In this document: piece after piece, positions 1-8,582 of the stretch
Layout: the number at the start of each line of letters is the position of its first letter
Numbering within the stretch: the stretch's first letter is position 1
Assembly (NCBI GenBank): GCA_947302275.1
Contig: CAMYUW010000019.1
Coordinates: 1 to 44,745 of the forward strand
DNA: 44,745 nucleotides
Reading direction: 5' to 3'
DNA from: an uncultured Prevotellaceae bacterium
GTDB lineage: Bacteria > Bacteroidota > Bacteroidia > Bacteroidales > Muribaculaceae
Notes under the pieces: generated by a model
Seen by the model: only the letters and a program-made list of their open reading frames with translations
Told to the model about the DNA's origin: nothing
The model's database searches: none
Translations under genes and position numbers: made by a program

Positions 1-17
1 CCCATAAGCAAGACAAA

Positions 18-60
18 GGCATCCGCACTCCGTTTACGAATGGAATGCGGATGCCTCTTT
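18..60 (+). terminator. Hairpin terminator with GCATCCGC stem
   Basis: The arms GGCATCCGCA (18-27) and TGCGGATGCC (46-55) pair perfectly and the stem can extend inward; a short T-rich run (tcttt) follows. It probably terminates a plus-strand gene that lies left of the window. An A-rich stretch on the left side would let it act weakly on the minus strand too. The stem word is the same GCGGATGC that recurs beside repeat arrays elsewhere in the window. Confidence 0.6.
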
Positions 61-265
61 AAACTCTAAACTCTAAACTGCGAGCAAAGCGAGCATATAA
101 ACTGCGAGCAACGCGAGCACAAACGCGGATGCCCCTTTAAACTCTAAACTTTAAACTCTAAACTGCGAGCAACGCGAGCATATAAACTGCGAGCAAAGCG
201 AGCACAAATGCGGATGCCCCTTTAAACTCTAAACTCTAAACTCTAAACTGCGAGCAACGCGAGCC
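47..265. repeat. Higher-order array of TAAACTC heptamers and GCGAGC nonamers
   Basis: Three long units start with GCGGATGCC at 47, 125 and 210 (spacings 78 and 85, differing by exactly one heptamer). Each unit holds GCGGATGCC, then CTTTAAACTC followed by further TAAACTC-type heptamers. Pairs of nonamers of the form N3-GCGAGC come next (ACT-GCGAGC then AAA- or AAC-GCGAGC). The last unit runs directly into the stop codon of the minus-strand BspA-like gene. No gene is visible here. The difference between units by one heptamer suggests copy number change by slippage. Confidence 0.85.
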
Positions 266-3200
266 TTACCAGCTACCGGCGAGCAGATAGTCGATCAGGG
301 CCGTCACATCGCCGATAGAGACTCCATTGTCCAGGTTACAGTCGGCAGCAGCCAAGTTAATGCCTGTAGCATCACCACTTAACAGGTAGTCGATAAGGGC
401 TGTCACATCGCCGATAGAGACGTTGTTGTCGCTGTTCACGTCGCCACGCAGGCCTGCATTCTTATCGGTGAAGTAGCCTGGGTTGCTGAGACCGCCGTCG
501 ATGTGGGCATAGGTCTTGTCCTTCGGGTTGGATTCGTTCCAAGTCGTGCCCATGCCGCCCACGAGGCTGGTGGCATAACCGAACATTTGTGTGGATTGCG
601 CCACGGCCTCCGTGCTCCATTCCTCGCCAGCATAGATGGTAGTCAGGTTGGAGCAGTCGTAGAACATGTAAGCCATATTGGTCACATTGGACGTGTTGAA
701 ACTGTTCAGGTCAAGGCTTGTCAGACCAGAGCAACGATAGAACAAGTAATTCATATTGGTCACCTTGGACGTATTGAAGTGACTCAAATCAAGACTCGTC
801 AATTCACTACACCAAGCAAACATAATGCTCATATCGGTCACCGCGCTGGTGTTCAGATACTCCATACCCTCGATGGTCTCAAGGTTTTGCATCCCAAAGA
901 ACCATTCGCAGGTGGTCGTCGGGCGGACATTGGCAAACGAGGGGTCAAAGACCACCTGAGTCACATCATCTGTGGTGTCATCAGTTATCCAACCTGGCTC
1001 GTGTTCTCCCGTGTTCAAGTCATAGGTCGTTCCCAGGCGACTGTCGCGCTCAGTGTCGTAGTAGAACGTGAGCGTCGTGTTCTCGGGCGTGTACACTGCG
1101 TAGGCCTCGGTACCTGCAGCAGTGAAGTAGCCCGGGTTGCTGGGGCCGCCGTCGATGTGGGCATAGGCCTTGTCAATGTGGCTGGCATCGTAGGTCGTGC
1201 CCATGCCGCCCACTAGGCTGGTGTCATAATTGAACATTTGTGTGGAATTCGTCACGGCCTCCGTACTCCACTCCTCGCCAGCATAGACGGTAGTCAGGTT
1301 GGGGCAGTTGTAGAACATTGCGCTCATATCGGTCACATTGGCCGTGTTGAAACTGCTCAGGTCAAGGCTCGTAAGACCAGTGCAGCGATAGAACACGTAA
1401 GCCATACTGGTCACCTTGGACGTGTTAAAGTGACTCAAATCAAGACTCGTCAATTCACTACACCAAGCAAACATCCTCCACATATTGGTCACCTCGCTGG
1501 TGTTCAGATACTCCATACCCTCGATGGTCTCAAGGTTTTGCATCACAAAGAACCATTCGTAGGTCGTCGTCGGGCGAGCGCCGGCAAACGAGGGGTCAAA
1601 GACCACCTTGGTCACATTGGCATTGGTACCGTCAGTTGTCCATCCGGGTTCGTTATAGCCCGTGTTCAGGTCGTAGGTCGTGCCTGGACGAGTGCTGCGC
1701 TCGGCGTCGCAGTAGAACGTGATCGTCGTGTTCTCGGGCGTGTACACTGCGTAGGCCTCGGTACCTGCAGCAGTGAAGTAGCCCGGGTTGCTGGGGCCGC
1801 CGTCGATGTGGGCATAGGTCTTGTCCTTCGGGTTGGAGCCGTTATAGGTTGTGCCCTGGCCGCCTACCAGATTGTTGTTGTTATGGAACATATACGAGGA
1901 ACTCGTTACAGCCTCTGTACTCCAGTTCTCGCCTACATAGACGGTAGTCAGGCGGGAGCAGCCGTAGAACATTCTACCCATATTGGTCACATTGGATGTA
2001 TTGAAACTGCTCAAGTCAAGACTCGTAAGACTGCTGCAGCCTCCGAACATGTTAAACATGTTTGTTACCTTGGATGTGTTGAAACTGCTCAAGTCAAGGC
2101 TCGTCAAACCAGTGCAGTTACAGAACATGACTCGCATTTCTGTCACCTTGGAGGTATTAAAACTGCTCAAGTCGATGCTCGTCAATTTAGAGCAACTATT
2201 GAACATGTGAGCCATATTGGTCACCTCGCTGGTGTTCAGATACTCAATGCCCTCGATAGTCAGGAGGTTTTTCATCAAGTAAAACCATAAGTACGTGGTC
2301 GTCGGGCGGGCACCGGCAAACGACGGGTCAAAGATCACTCGGGTCACGCTGGCATTGGTGCCGTCAGTTTTCCAACCCGTATCGTGTTCGCCAGTATTCA
2401 GGTCATAAGTCGTGCCCGGGCGACTGCCGCGTTCGGTGTCGTAGTAGAACGTCAGCGTGGTGTTCTCGGGCGTGTAGCAGGCATAGGCCTCGATACCTGC
2501 AGCGGTGAAGTAACCCGGGTTGCTCGTGCCGCCGTCGATATGGGCATAGGCCTTGTCCACATGATTGGCATCATAAACAGTGCCCATGCCGCCCACCAGA
2601 TTCTTACAATTAAGGAACATATCTGTTGAGTTTGTCACTGCAGCCGTGCTCCAGCCCTCGCCCACATAGATGGCGGTCAAGTTGAGGCAGGCTGTGAACA
2701 TTCTGGCCATATTGGTCACGTTGGATGTGTTGAAACTGCTCAAGTCAAGACTCGCTAGGCCGCTGCAGGCATCGAACATGGCATTCATATTGGTCGCCTT
2801 GGACGTGTTGAAGTGGCTCACATCAAGGCTTGTCAATTTTGAACAGCTCTGAAACATATAACGCATATCGAGCACCTTGTCGGTTTTCAGATAACTCATG
2901 CCCGTGATGGTTTGAAGTTTACGCATAATCTGAAACCAACCGTAGGTATAAGTTGGGCGGTAGCCAGCGAACGAGGGGTCGAAGACCACCTGAGTCACGT
3001 TGGCAGAGGTGCCGTCAGAGTACCAGCCAGGTGTAAGTGTGCTTATGCTGGGCATGCTATAGGTCGTGCCCGTGCGGCTGCTGCGCTCGGTGTCGTAGTA
3101 GAACGTCAGCGTCGTGTTCTCAGGCGTGTACACGGCATAAGCCTGGGTACCCGCTGAGGTGAAGTAACCCGGGTTGCTCGCGCCGCCGTCGATGTGGGCA

Positions 3201-4678
3201 TAGTCCGCTCCCATATGGTTGTCATCATAGGTCGTTCCCTGGCCACCCACAAGGCTGTTGCAGTTAGAGAACATATCATAGGATCCCGTCACGGCCGCCG
3301 TGCTCCAATCCTCGCCAGCATAGATTTTCTGCAGATTGGAGCAACCAGCGAACATGTAAATCATGTCGGTCACCCTGTACGTGTCGAATCCGCTCAAGTT
3401 AAGGCTCGTCAAACCAGAGCAACCAGCGAACATGTAACTCAGGTCGGTCACCCTGTACGTGTCGAAACCGCTCAAGTTAAGGCTCGTCAAACCAGAGCAA
3501 CCAGCGAACATGCTAGACATGTCTTTCACCCATTTCGTGTAGAAACCGCTCAAGTTAAGGCTCGTCAAACCAGAGCAACCAGCGAACATGTTAGCCATAT
3601 TGGTCGCATGTGACGTGTCGAAAGTACTCAAGTCGAGGCTCGTAAGGCCGCTGCAGCCTGAAAACATAAGATCCATATAGGTTACCTCGCTGGTATTTAA
3701 GTACTCCAAGCCTGTGATGGACTGAAGAATCGTCATGTTACTAAACCATTTGTGGGTGGTCGTCGGGCGGGCAGCAGCAAACGACGGGTCAAAGACCACC
3801 TTGGTCACATTGGCACTGATGCCGTCAATGAACCAAGCGGGATTTATGGAAAACCTGTTTAGGTCGTAGGTCTCTCCAGTGCGGCTGCTGCGCTGGATGT
3901 CGTAGTAAAAAGTCAGCGTCGTGTTCTCGGGCGTGTAGCAGGCATAAGCCTCGGCACCCCAAGCAGTAAAATAGCCTGGGTAGTTCGGGCCGCCGTCGAT
4001 GTGGGCATAGTCCGCGTAAACGTTGTTGGGATCATAGGTCGTGCCCATGCCGCCCACCAGATTGGTGCAGTCAAGGAACATATCTGCAGAGTACGCCACA
4101 TTCATAGTGGTCCAACCAGAGCCCACATAGATGGTCCGCAGACTGCTGCAGCCACTGAACATACTAGTCATATCAATTACACTGAACGTGATAAAATTGT
4201 CCAAGAAAAGGCTCGTAAGGCTGCTACAGCCACTGAACATGCTCTTCATGTATCTCACATAAGACGTGTTGACGTTGCTTAAATCAATACTTGTCAATTT
4301 ATTGCATTGAGCGAACATCTGAGTCATACTGGTCACCGAATCGGTGTTCAGGTAAGCCATGCCATGAATGTCTTGAAGATTCCGCAAGCCACTGAACCAA
4401 TTGTAGGTGGTCGTCGGGCGGGCAGCAGCGAACGACGGTTCAAAGACCACATCGGTCACGCTGATATGAACCCTCCAAGGGGCATCGTGTTCGCCCGTGT
4501 TCAGGTCGTAGGTTGTGCCAGGACGACTGCTGCGGTAGATGTCGTAGCAGAACGTCAACGTCGAATTCGACGAGGTATAGCAGACATAGGCCTCTTGGGC
4601 GTTGGCGCTGAGGGCGCACATCATGGCCGACACCAGAACGACCATCTTAAGGAGTATACTTTTCTTTTTCATAGCCAT
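266..4678 (-). CDS. BspA-like (DUF285) repeat surface protein with C-terminal dockerin
   Basis: This is a 1470-residue exported protein. The signal peptide is roughly residues 1-27, ending SANA. Six modules of about 215-270 residues follow; each opens with a segment like EAYACYTPENTTLTFYYD, continues with DUF285 leucine-rich repeats (NTSxVTNMxxMFxxCSxLTSLDLS) and closes with YAHIDGGPSNPGYFT. The last ~65 residues form a type I dockerin with two calcium-loop helices (GDVNSDNNVSIGDVTALIDYLL and a second copy). BspA-family proteins of oral Bacteroidales bind host matrix and other bacteria; that role here is inference. The ATG at 4678 sits 26 bases below a TATATTTG promoter element; a second ATG at 4672 is possible. 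Several modules are nearly identical at DNA level, so copy number is likely to vary. Confidence 0.9.
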   Translation of the reverse strand: MAMKKKSILLKMVVLVSAMMCALSANAQEAYVCYTSSNSTLTFCYDIYRSSRPGTTYDLNTGEHDAPWRVHISVTDVVFEPSFAAARPTTTYNWFSGLRNLQDIHGMAYLNTDSVTSMTQMFAQCNKLTSIDLSNVNTSYVRYMKSMFSGCSSLTSLFLDNFITFSVIDMTSMFSGCSSLRTIYVGSGWTTMNVAYSADMFLDCTNLVGGMGTTYDPNNVYADYAHIDGGPNYPGYFTAWGAEAYACYTPENTTLTFYYDIQRSSRTGETYDLNRFSINPAWFIDGISANVTKVVFDPSFAAARPTTTHKWFSNMTILQSITGLEYLNTSEVTYMDLMFSGCSGLTSLDLSTFDTSHATNMANMFAGCSGLTSLNLSGFYTKWVKDMSSMFAGCSGLTSLNLSGFDTYRVTDLSYMFAGCSGLTSLNLSGFDTYRVTDMIYMFAGCSNLQKIYAGEDWSTAAVTGSYDMFSNCNSLVGGQGTTYDDNHMGADYAHIDGGASNPGYFTSAGTQAYAVYTPENTTLTFYYDTERSSRTGTTYSMPSISTLTPGWYSDGTSANVTQVVFDPSFAGYRPTYTYGWFQIMRKLQTITGMSYLKTDKVLDMRYMFQSCSKLTSLDVSHFNTSKATNMNAMFDACSGLASLDLSSFNTSNVTNMARMFTACLNLTAIYVGEGWSTAAVTNSTDMFLNCKNLVGGMGTVYDANHVDKAYAHIDGGTSNPGYFTAAGIEAYACYTPENTTLTFYYDTERGSRPGTTYDLNTGEHDTGWKTDGTNASVTRVIFDPSFAGARPTTTYLWFYLMKNLLTIEGIEYLNTSEVTNMAHMFNSCSKLTSIDLSSFNTSKVTEMRVMFCNCTGLTSLDLSSFNTSKVTNMFNMFGGCSSLTSLDLSSFNTSNVTNMGRMFYGCSRLTTVYVGENWSTEAVTSSSYMFHNNNNLVGGQGTTYNGSNPKDKTYAHIDGGPSNPGYFTAAGTEAYAVYTPENTTITFYCDAERSTRPGTTYDLNTGYNEPGWTTDGTNANVTKVVFDPSFAGARPTTTYEWFFVMQNLETIEGMEYLNTSEVTNMWRMFAWCSELTSLDLSHFNTSKVTSMAYVFYRCTGLTSLDLSSFNTANVTDMSAMFYNCPNLTTVYAGEEWSTEAVTNSTQMFNYDTSLVGGMGTTYDASHIDKAYAHIDGGPSNPGYFTAAGTEAYAVYTPENTTLTFYYDTERDSRLGTTYDLNTGEHEPGWITDDTTDDVTQVVFDPSFANVRPTTTCEWFFGMQNLETIEGMEYLNTSAVTDMSIMFAWCSELTSLDLSHFNTSKVTNMNYLFYRCSGLTSLDLNSFNTSNVTNMAYMFYDCSNLTTIYAGEEWSTEAVAQSTQMFGYATSLVGGMGTTWNESNPKDKTYAHIDGGLSNPGYFTDKNAGLRGDVNSDNNVSIGDVTALIDYLLSGDATGINLAAADCNLDNGVSIGDVTALIDYLLAGSW
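3341..3600 (-). repeat. 78-bp tandem repeats inside the BspA-like gene
   Basis: Near-identical 78-base units begin at about 3341, 3419, 3497 and 3575, each encoding one 26-residue leucine-rich repeat (CSGLTSLNLSGF... type). Conservation at the DNA level far exceeds that of neighbouring repeats, which points to recent in-frame duplication. Confidence 0.85.
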
Positions 4679-4703
4679 ATAGTTATAAAGTTAATATCTG
4701 CCG

Positions 4704-4711
4704 CAAATATA
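4704..4711 (-). promoter_or_regulatory. Promoter -7 element TATATTTG of the BspA-like gene
   Basis: On the minus strand this reads TATATTTG, matching the Bacteroidota TAnnTTTG consensus, 26 bases upstream of the ATG at 4678. Confidence 0.65.
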
Positions 4712-4759
4712 ATGAAATAACCACTAAAATGAAAGAAAAAAGCATTTATTTTTAGTTTT

Positions 4760-4808
4760 CACTCACCACTCCCCAGTCCTCAGTCAATAGTCCTCAGTCC
4801 TCAGTTAG
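4760..4808. repeat. Seven in-register heptamers (CAGTCCT type)
   Basis: Seven consecutive heptamers fit exactly from 4760 to 4808: two of CACTCNC form, then CAGTCCT, a CAGTCAA variant, TAGTCCT, CAGTCCT and CAGTTAG. The array abuts the word GCATCCGC (4808-4815). Read on the minus strand, the order is GCGGATGC followed by heptamers, the same order as in the array at 47-265. Confidence 0.8.
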
Positions 4809-4980
4809 CATCCGCATACTTTTAATCAGGAGTAAAGAAAGACAACAAAGACAATTCACATATATAATATTGTGTTTCTTGTATTTCTTGTTGTTAAAAA
4901 TCAAGAACGCGGATGCCATTAGTATTTATTGTACTTATTGTTTTCCTTTTAAAAAAAAGAACGCGGATGCGCATACCCTA
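4808..4980. repeat. Composite inverted nonamer arrays between GCGGATGC words
   Basis: Rest of the 448-base gap between divergent genes. GCATCCGC (4808-4815) is followed by two nonamers GAAAGACAA and CAAAGACAA (4837-4854). Then come an AT-rich core containing ATATATAATA (4855-4869) and inverted nonamers TTGTGTTTC and TTGTATTTC plus a variant (4870-4896). GCGGATGCC (4909-4917) and three nonamers of the ATTGTACTT kind (4918-4944) follow, and a last GCGGATGC lies at 4963-4970. No open reading frame of interest is seen. Confidence 0.75.
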
Positions 4981-5071
4981 GCTGTCAAGAAATCGCCCCA
5001 CGGAAACGGCTAGTCTTTCATTCGCAGCAGATGGTTTTTCTGCCAAAATGTCACATTTTAACATTCATGCG

Positions 5072-5103
5072 TTGTCAGTTCCCGAAAAAACATTGTAACT
5101 TTG
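5072..5103 (+). promoter_or_regulatory. Promoter of the envelope operon
   Basis: TAACTTTG at 5096-5103 matches TAnnTTTG. A TTG at 5072-5074 lies 21 bases upstream as a possible -33 element. The first ATG of the operon is at 5127, giving a leader of about 18 bases. Confidence 0.65.
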
Positions 5104-5126
5104 CAGCCCAAATTAAATGAGACATC

Positions 5127-6011
5127 ATGGAAGAAAACAAGATACAACAAGACAAACCAGTACAGGAGCCTGAAGTAAAGCCCATCAAGCCCGATATTCT
5201 GGACTACGATGACATCCGCAAGATGGTGCCCTTCTTTGACGGCAAACCCAAGCTGGTCAAGTGGCTGTTCCACCTGTTCGATATGGATGATGCCAACTGG
5301 ATCCACGGTCACAACTGCCACACCCCGGGTGTTCCCTTCTGTACAGGTGTACTCAAGGACCTCAAGGCCACCATCACCTATGATAACGGCCAGGTGCTCG
5401 ACAATCTGCCTGAGGGGGCCTTTATCACGGTGTCTAACCACCCCTTTGGAGCCGTTGACGGCGTGATGATGATTCACATCATCGGCACCCACAGGCCCGA
5501 TTACAAGTTCATGGTCAACATGATGCTGAGCAAGATTGGCGGCATGATGCCTAACTTCATCACTGTTGATGCACTGGCCAGCGATGACCCCGCCAAGCGC
5601 GCCGTGTCGATGCAGGGCATCAGTGACACGATGAAACACGTCAAGGCCGGCCACCCCATGGGATTCTTCCCCGCCGGTGCCGTGAGCAAGCTCAACTGGA
5701 AACTGCGCGTCGAGGACCGCGAGTGGCAGCCCGTTATCATGCGCCTGATCCAGAAACTCAAGGTGCCCGTCATACCCATCTACATCCACGGGCACAACAG
5801 CTGGATTTCACTCCTGTTGGGTGCAATCAGCTGGAAACTGAGGACCTTGAGGCTCCCCTCCGAGATGTTCCGACGCAAGAGTTATGACTTCCGAGTGAGC
5901 GTGCATGACCCCATCATGCCTGAGGAATACGCACAATACAAGACACCCGAGGAACTGGGAGTGTTCCTCAAAGGTGAAACTTACAAAATGAAGAAATGGC
6001 AACAAAAGTAA
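5127..6011 (+). CDS. PlsC-like lysolipid acyltransferase (HX5D type)
   Basis: A 294-residue membrane-associated acyltransferase. Motif I is NHPFGAVD (residues 104-111), with His105 and Asp111 as the presumed catalytic pair. The block FPAGAVS (about 181-187) corresponds to the FPEGTRS acceptor-binding motif, and VPVIPIYIHG (about 213-222) to the last conserved block. The spacing between His and Asp is five residues rather than the four of classical PlsC. From memory this resembles the 'hemolysin'-type acyltransferases associated with ornithine and glycine lipids (OlsA/GlsA-like). Hence the lipid substrate is uncertain: lysophosphatidate or a lyso-aminolipid. The gene is the first of an operon and overlaps the next by 16 bases. 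Confidence 0.8.
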   Translation: MEENKIQQDKPVQEPEVKPIKPDILDYDDIRKMVPFFDGKPKLVKWLFHLFDMDDANWIHGHNCHTPGVPFCTGVLKDLKATITYDNGQVLDNLPEGAFITVSNHPFGAVDGVMMIHIIGTHRPDYKFMVNMMLSKIGGMMPNFITVDALASDDPAKRAVSMQGISDTMKHVKAGHPMGFFPAGAVSKLNWKLRVEDREWQPVIMRLIQKLKVPVIPIYIHGHNSWISLLLGAISWKLRTLRLPSEMFRRKSYDFRVSVHDPIMPEEYAQYKTPEELGVFLKGETYKMKKWQQK

Positions 6012-7240
6012 CTGATAACGACATCCGCGCATTGAAGCTGCGCTTTGGCATCGTGGGCGAATCGCCCGCTCTGATTGCCGCCATACGCCGCGCTATGCTC
6101 GTGGCTCCCATCGACTTGAGCGTGCTCATCATCGGTGAGAGCGGATCGGGTAAGGAATCCTTCCCAAAAATCATCCACGAGAGCAGCCCGCGCAAGCACA
6201 AAAAATACATTGCCGTGAACTGCGGCGCTATCCCCGAGGGAACCATCGACAGCGAACTCTTTGGCCACGTCAAGGGCTCATTCACGGGCGCTATTGCGGA
6301 CCACAAGGGATACTTTGAGGAGGCCGACGGTGGTGTCATCTTCCTGGACGAGGTCGCCGAGATGCCCATGAGCACCCAGGCTCGACTGCTGCGCGTACTC
6401 GAGAACGGAGAATACCTGCGCGTGGGCGACAGCACTGTGCGCAAGACCAACATCCGCGTCGTGGCTGCTACCAACAAGGACATGCTGCAGGCAGTCAAGG
6501 ACGGCAAGTTCCGCGAGGACCTGTACTACCGCCTCTCGACGGTGCAGATCAATGTACCGCCACTGCGCGAACGCGGGGACGACATCATCCTGTTGTCCAG
6601 GCTTTTCCTGCGCAACTTCATCAACGAGAACCGCACCAGCGAGGTGACCCTCTCCGACGACGCACAGCGACTGCTCAAGGCCTTCCATTGGCCCGGCAAT
6701 GTGCGACAGTTGAAGAGTGTCATCGAGCAGGTAGCCCTCTTTGAGTCGGGCAACACCGTGGATGCTGCCACGTTGAGGCAGTACATGCCCAACACCCGCG
6801 AAACTGCACTCACCATTCAGTCACAGCCAAACTTCGACTATAACGCTGAGCGCGAACAGCTGTTCACGCTCATCCTGTCGATGAGGGCCGAAATCGAGGC
6901 CATCAAGAAACGTATGGACAGCAGCAGTCCCTCGACCCACATTACCTCGACCGTGCATGAGCTCAAGCGGGACACCAATCCCCTGCTGGAATATGGCAAC
7001 GACATGGCATCTCCCTATCGCAACCTGCAACGCGAGTCCCAGGAGATTGGACATGTGGATGAGGTAGCTGCCATGGACGTTGAGGGCGAGACTGTCAAGA
7101 CCCTGGACGAGACCGAGCGCGAGACCATCGAGAATGCCCTGCGACGCAACAATGGCCGGCGCAAACTAACGGCCCAAGAGCTGAATATCTCGGAGCGTAC
7201 ACTCTATCGCAAAATCAAGCAATATAACCTGGAACGATAG
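5996..7240 (+). CDS. Sigma-54-type AAA+ transcriptional activator without receiver domain
   Basis: A 414-residue enhancer-binding protein. The AAA+ domain starts near residue 18 with Walker A GESGSGKE (47-54), the sigma-54 contact loop GSFTGA (94-99) and Walker B VIFLDE (114-119). The R-finger region and the WPGNVRQL motif follow. The C-terminus carries a Fis-type helix-turn-helix (ELNISERTLYRKIKQYNLER). There is no N-terminal receiver, PAS or GAF domain, so activity must be controlled by a partner or by abundance. A charged linker of about 85 residues separates the ATPase from the DNA-binding domain. The contact loop has Ser where GAFTGA has Ala, so sigma-54 contact is likely but untested. 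The ATG lies inside the last codons of the acyltransferase gene, indicating translational coupling. Confidence 0.9.
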   Translation: MATKVTDNDIRALKLRFGIVGESPALIAAIRRAMLVAPIDLSVLIIGESGSGKESFPKIIHESSPRKHKKYIAVNCGAIPEGTIDSELFGHVKGSFTGAIADHKGYFEEADGGVIFLDEVAEMPMSTQARLLRVLENGEYLRVGDSTVRKTNIRVVAATNKDMLQAVKDGKFREDLYYRLSTVQINVPPLRERGDDIILLSRLFLRNFINENRTSEVTLSDDAQRLLKAFHWPGNVRQLKSVIEQVALFESGNTVDAATLRQYMPNTRETALTIQSQPNFDYNAEREQLFTLILSMRAEIEAIKKRMDSSSPSTHITSTVHELKRDTNPLLEYGNDMASPYRNLQRESQEIGHVDEVAAMDVEGETVKTLDETERETIENALRRNNGRRKLTAQELNISERTLYRKIKQYNLER

Positions 7241-7755
7241 TGAAACGGCTTGTCATCATATTTGCCCTCGCTGTGGCAGCGGTCTGCTGGAACGCGTGTA
7301 TCCCGAGGTACACGCTCAATGGCGCGTCAATCGATTATAACACCTACAAGACGATTTCATTCGGCGAGTTCCCTATTCGCGCGGCACTGGTCTATCCGCC
7401 CCTGCAGTCGATGTTTGAGAACCGCATGACCGACATGATAGCCCAACAGACCCGCTTGCGCGTCATCGACAGCAATAATGCCGACCTGCGCATGGAAGGC
7501 GAGATCACCAACTATCAGCTCTCACCGCAGGCTGTGGGCGAGGACGCTTACGCCAGCCAGACCCGCCTGACCATCACCGTTAAGGTCAAGTACATCAACA
7601 ACAAGAATCAGGCGTTGACCAAGGATCTCTCCTTCAGTGCCTATCGCGATTTTTCGAGTAGTGAGTTGCTGATTGATGTCCAGGACGAGTTGTGTAACCA
7701 GATTTGTAAAGACCTGTCCGACCTGATATTCAACGCCACGCTTGGTGATTGGTAA
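7240..7755 (+). CDS. lptE: LptE family outer-membrane LPS assembly lipoprotein
   Basis: A 171-residue exported protein matching the Bacteroidales LptE family, the plug of the LptD pore that inserts lipopolysaccharide into the outer membrane. Typical features are Y-T-L-N-G-A-S-I after the signal sequence, then FGEFPIRAALVYPPL and the FENRMTDMIAQQTRL helix. The start is GTG, sharing its G with the TAG stop of the activator gene (one-base overlap). The lipidation site is ambiguous: Cys16 (AAVC) and Cys20 (WNAC) both fit the lipobox poorly. Its place between a regulator and secG is a conserved Bacteroidales arrangement as I recall it. Confidence 0.8.
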   Translation: MKRLVIIFALAVAAVCWNACIPRYTLNGASIDYNTYKTISFGEFPIRAALVYPPLQSMFENRMTDMIAQQTRLRVIDSNNADLRMEGEITNYQLSPQAVGEDAYASQTRLTITVKVKYINNKNQALTKDLSFSAYRDFSSSELLIDVQDELCNQICKDLSDLIFNATLGDW

Positions 7756-7811
7756 TGACACGTTAGGTCTTGTTGGCACGATAATTGATGACAAGAGGTC
7801 TGTGACTTCTC

Positions 7812-8570
7812 ATGACGACATGGATTGAAGATATCAAACGCCTGGCTGCTGATCAGGACGGCAAAACCGACAGGCAGTGGCTGGAGCACGCTCAGGAGTG
7901 TGCCCCCTATTGTGTGTTGCCCGCTTTGCTGTACCTGGAGCGGAATGGTATCAAGGGAAATGAGGATGTGCTCGAACAACTGGCCATCACATTCCCCGAC
8001 AGGCATGCGCTGGCTCTCATCCTGGGCAAGCAGGCTGACCTGCTGGCTGATTTTTATCCCCCCGAAGCCCAACCCGAGACGCCCGATACCGTCACCACCA
8101 TCGACCGCTTCCTTAACAACTACGGCAAGACCAGCCCTGGAGAGGTGGAAGCCATCAATCGGGCCATCTTTAACCCTATGCCCGATTATGCCGACGTGCT
8201 TGCGGCACAGGAGAAGGAAGAAGGTGGCGCCAAACTCACCGGCGGTGACTCGCAGGATGAACTCATCAACCAGTTTATCGCCGAACAGATGCAGCTGAGC
8301 GAACAGGTTTCACAGACGCTCATCACCACACCCGTCGATGAAAAAGAGAAGGCTGAAATCGCACAGGAAGCTATCGATGATCCTACGCTAAATGATGACT
8401 CGATGTTGAGCGAAAGTCTGGCCAAAATGTACATCTCCAGACACAAATATTCGCAGGCTCTAGAAATAATTAAGCGATTAAGTTTGAAATATCCAGAAAA
8501 AAGTATTTACTTTGCAGACCAAATTCGGTTTTTGACCAAATTGGTCTTAAATGAGACACTAAATCACTAA
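7812..8570 (+). CDS. Conserved TPR-like protein between lptE and secG
   Basis: A 252-residue soluble protein with no signal peptide. The N-terminal half is helical and the middle is acidic and low in complexity. The C-terminus ends in a TPR-like hairpin (SLAKMYISRHKYSQALEIIKRLSLKYPEKS) followed by FADQIRFL. Bacteroidales homologues sit beside lptE and secG and are annotated only as tetratricopeptide proteins. Its function is unknown; a scaffolding role is plausible but not shown. The ATG at 7812 follows lptE by 56 bases. Confidence 0.7.
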   Translation: MTTWIEDIKRLAADQDGKTDRQWLEHAQECAPYCVLPALLYLERNGIKGNEDVLEQLAITFPDRHALALILGKQADLLADFYPPEAQPETPDTVTTIDRFLNNYGKTSPGEVEAINRAIFNPMPDYADVLAAQEKEEGGAKLTGGDSQDELINQFIAEQMQLSEQVSQTLITTPVDEKEKAEIAQEAIDDPTLNDDSMLSESLAKMYISRHKYSQALEIIKRLSLKYPEKSIYFADQIRFLTKLVLNETLNH

Positions 8571-8582
8571 AAATAAGAAAAA

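Noticed and set aside
47..265. Possible CRISPR array
   Set aside because: Repeats are 7-9 bases, there are no unique spacers of constant length and no cas genes.
503..4720. Several long plus-strand reading frames opposite the BspA-like gene
   Set aside because: They are antisense shadows of a repetitive gene; none has a signal, a family motif or a promoter.
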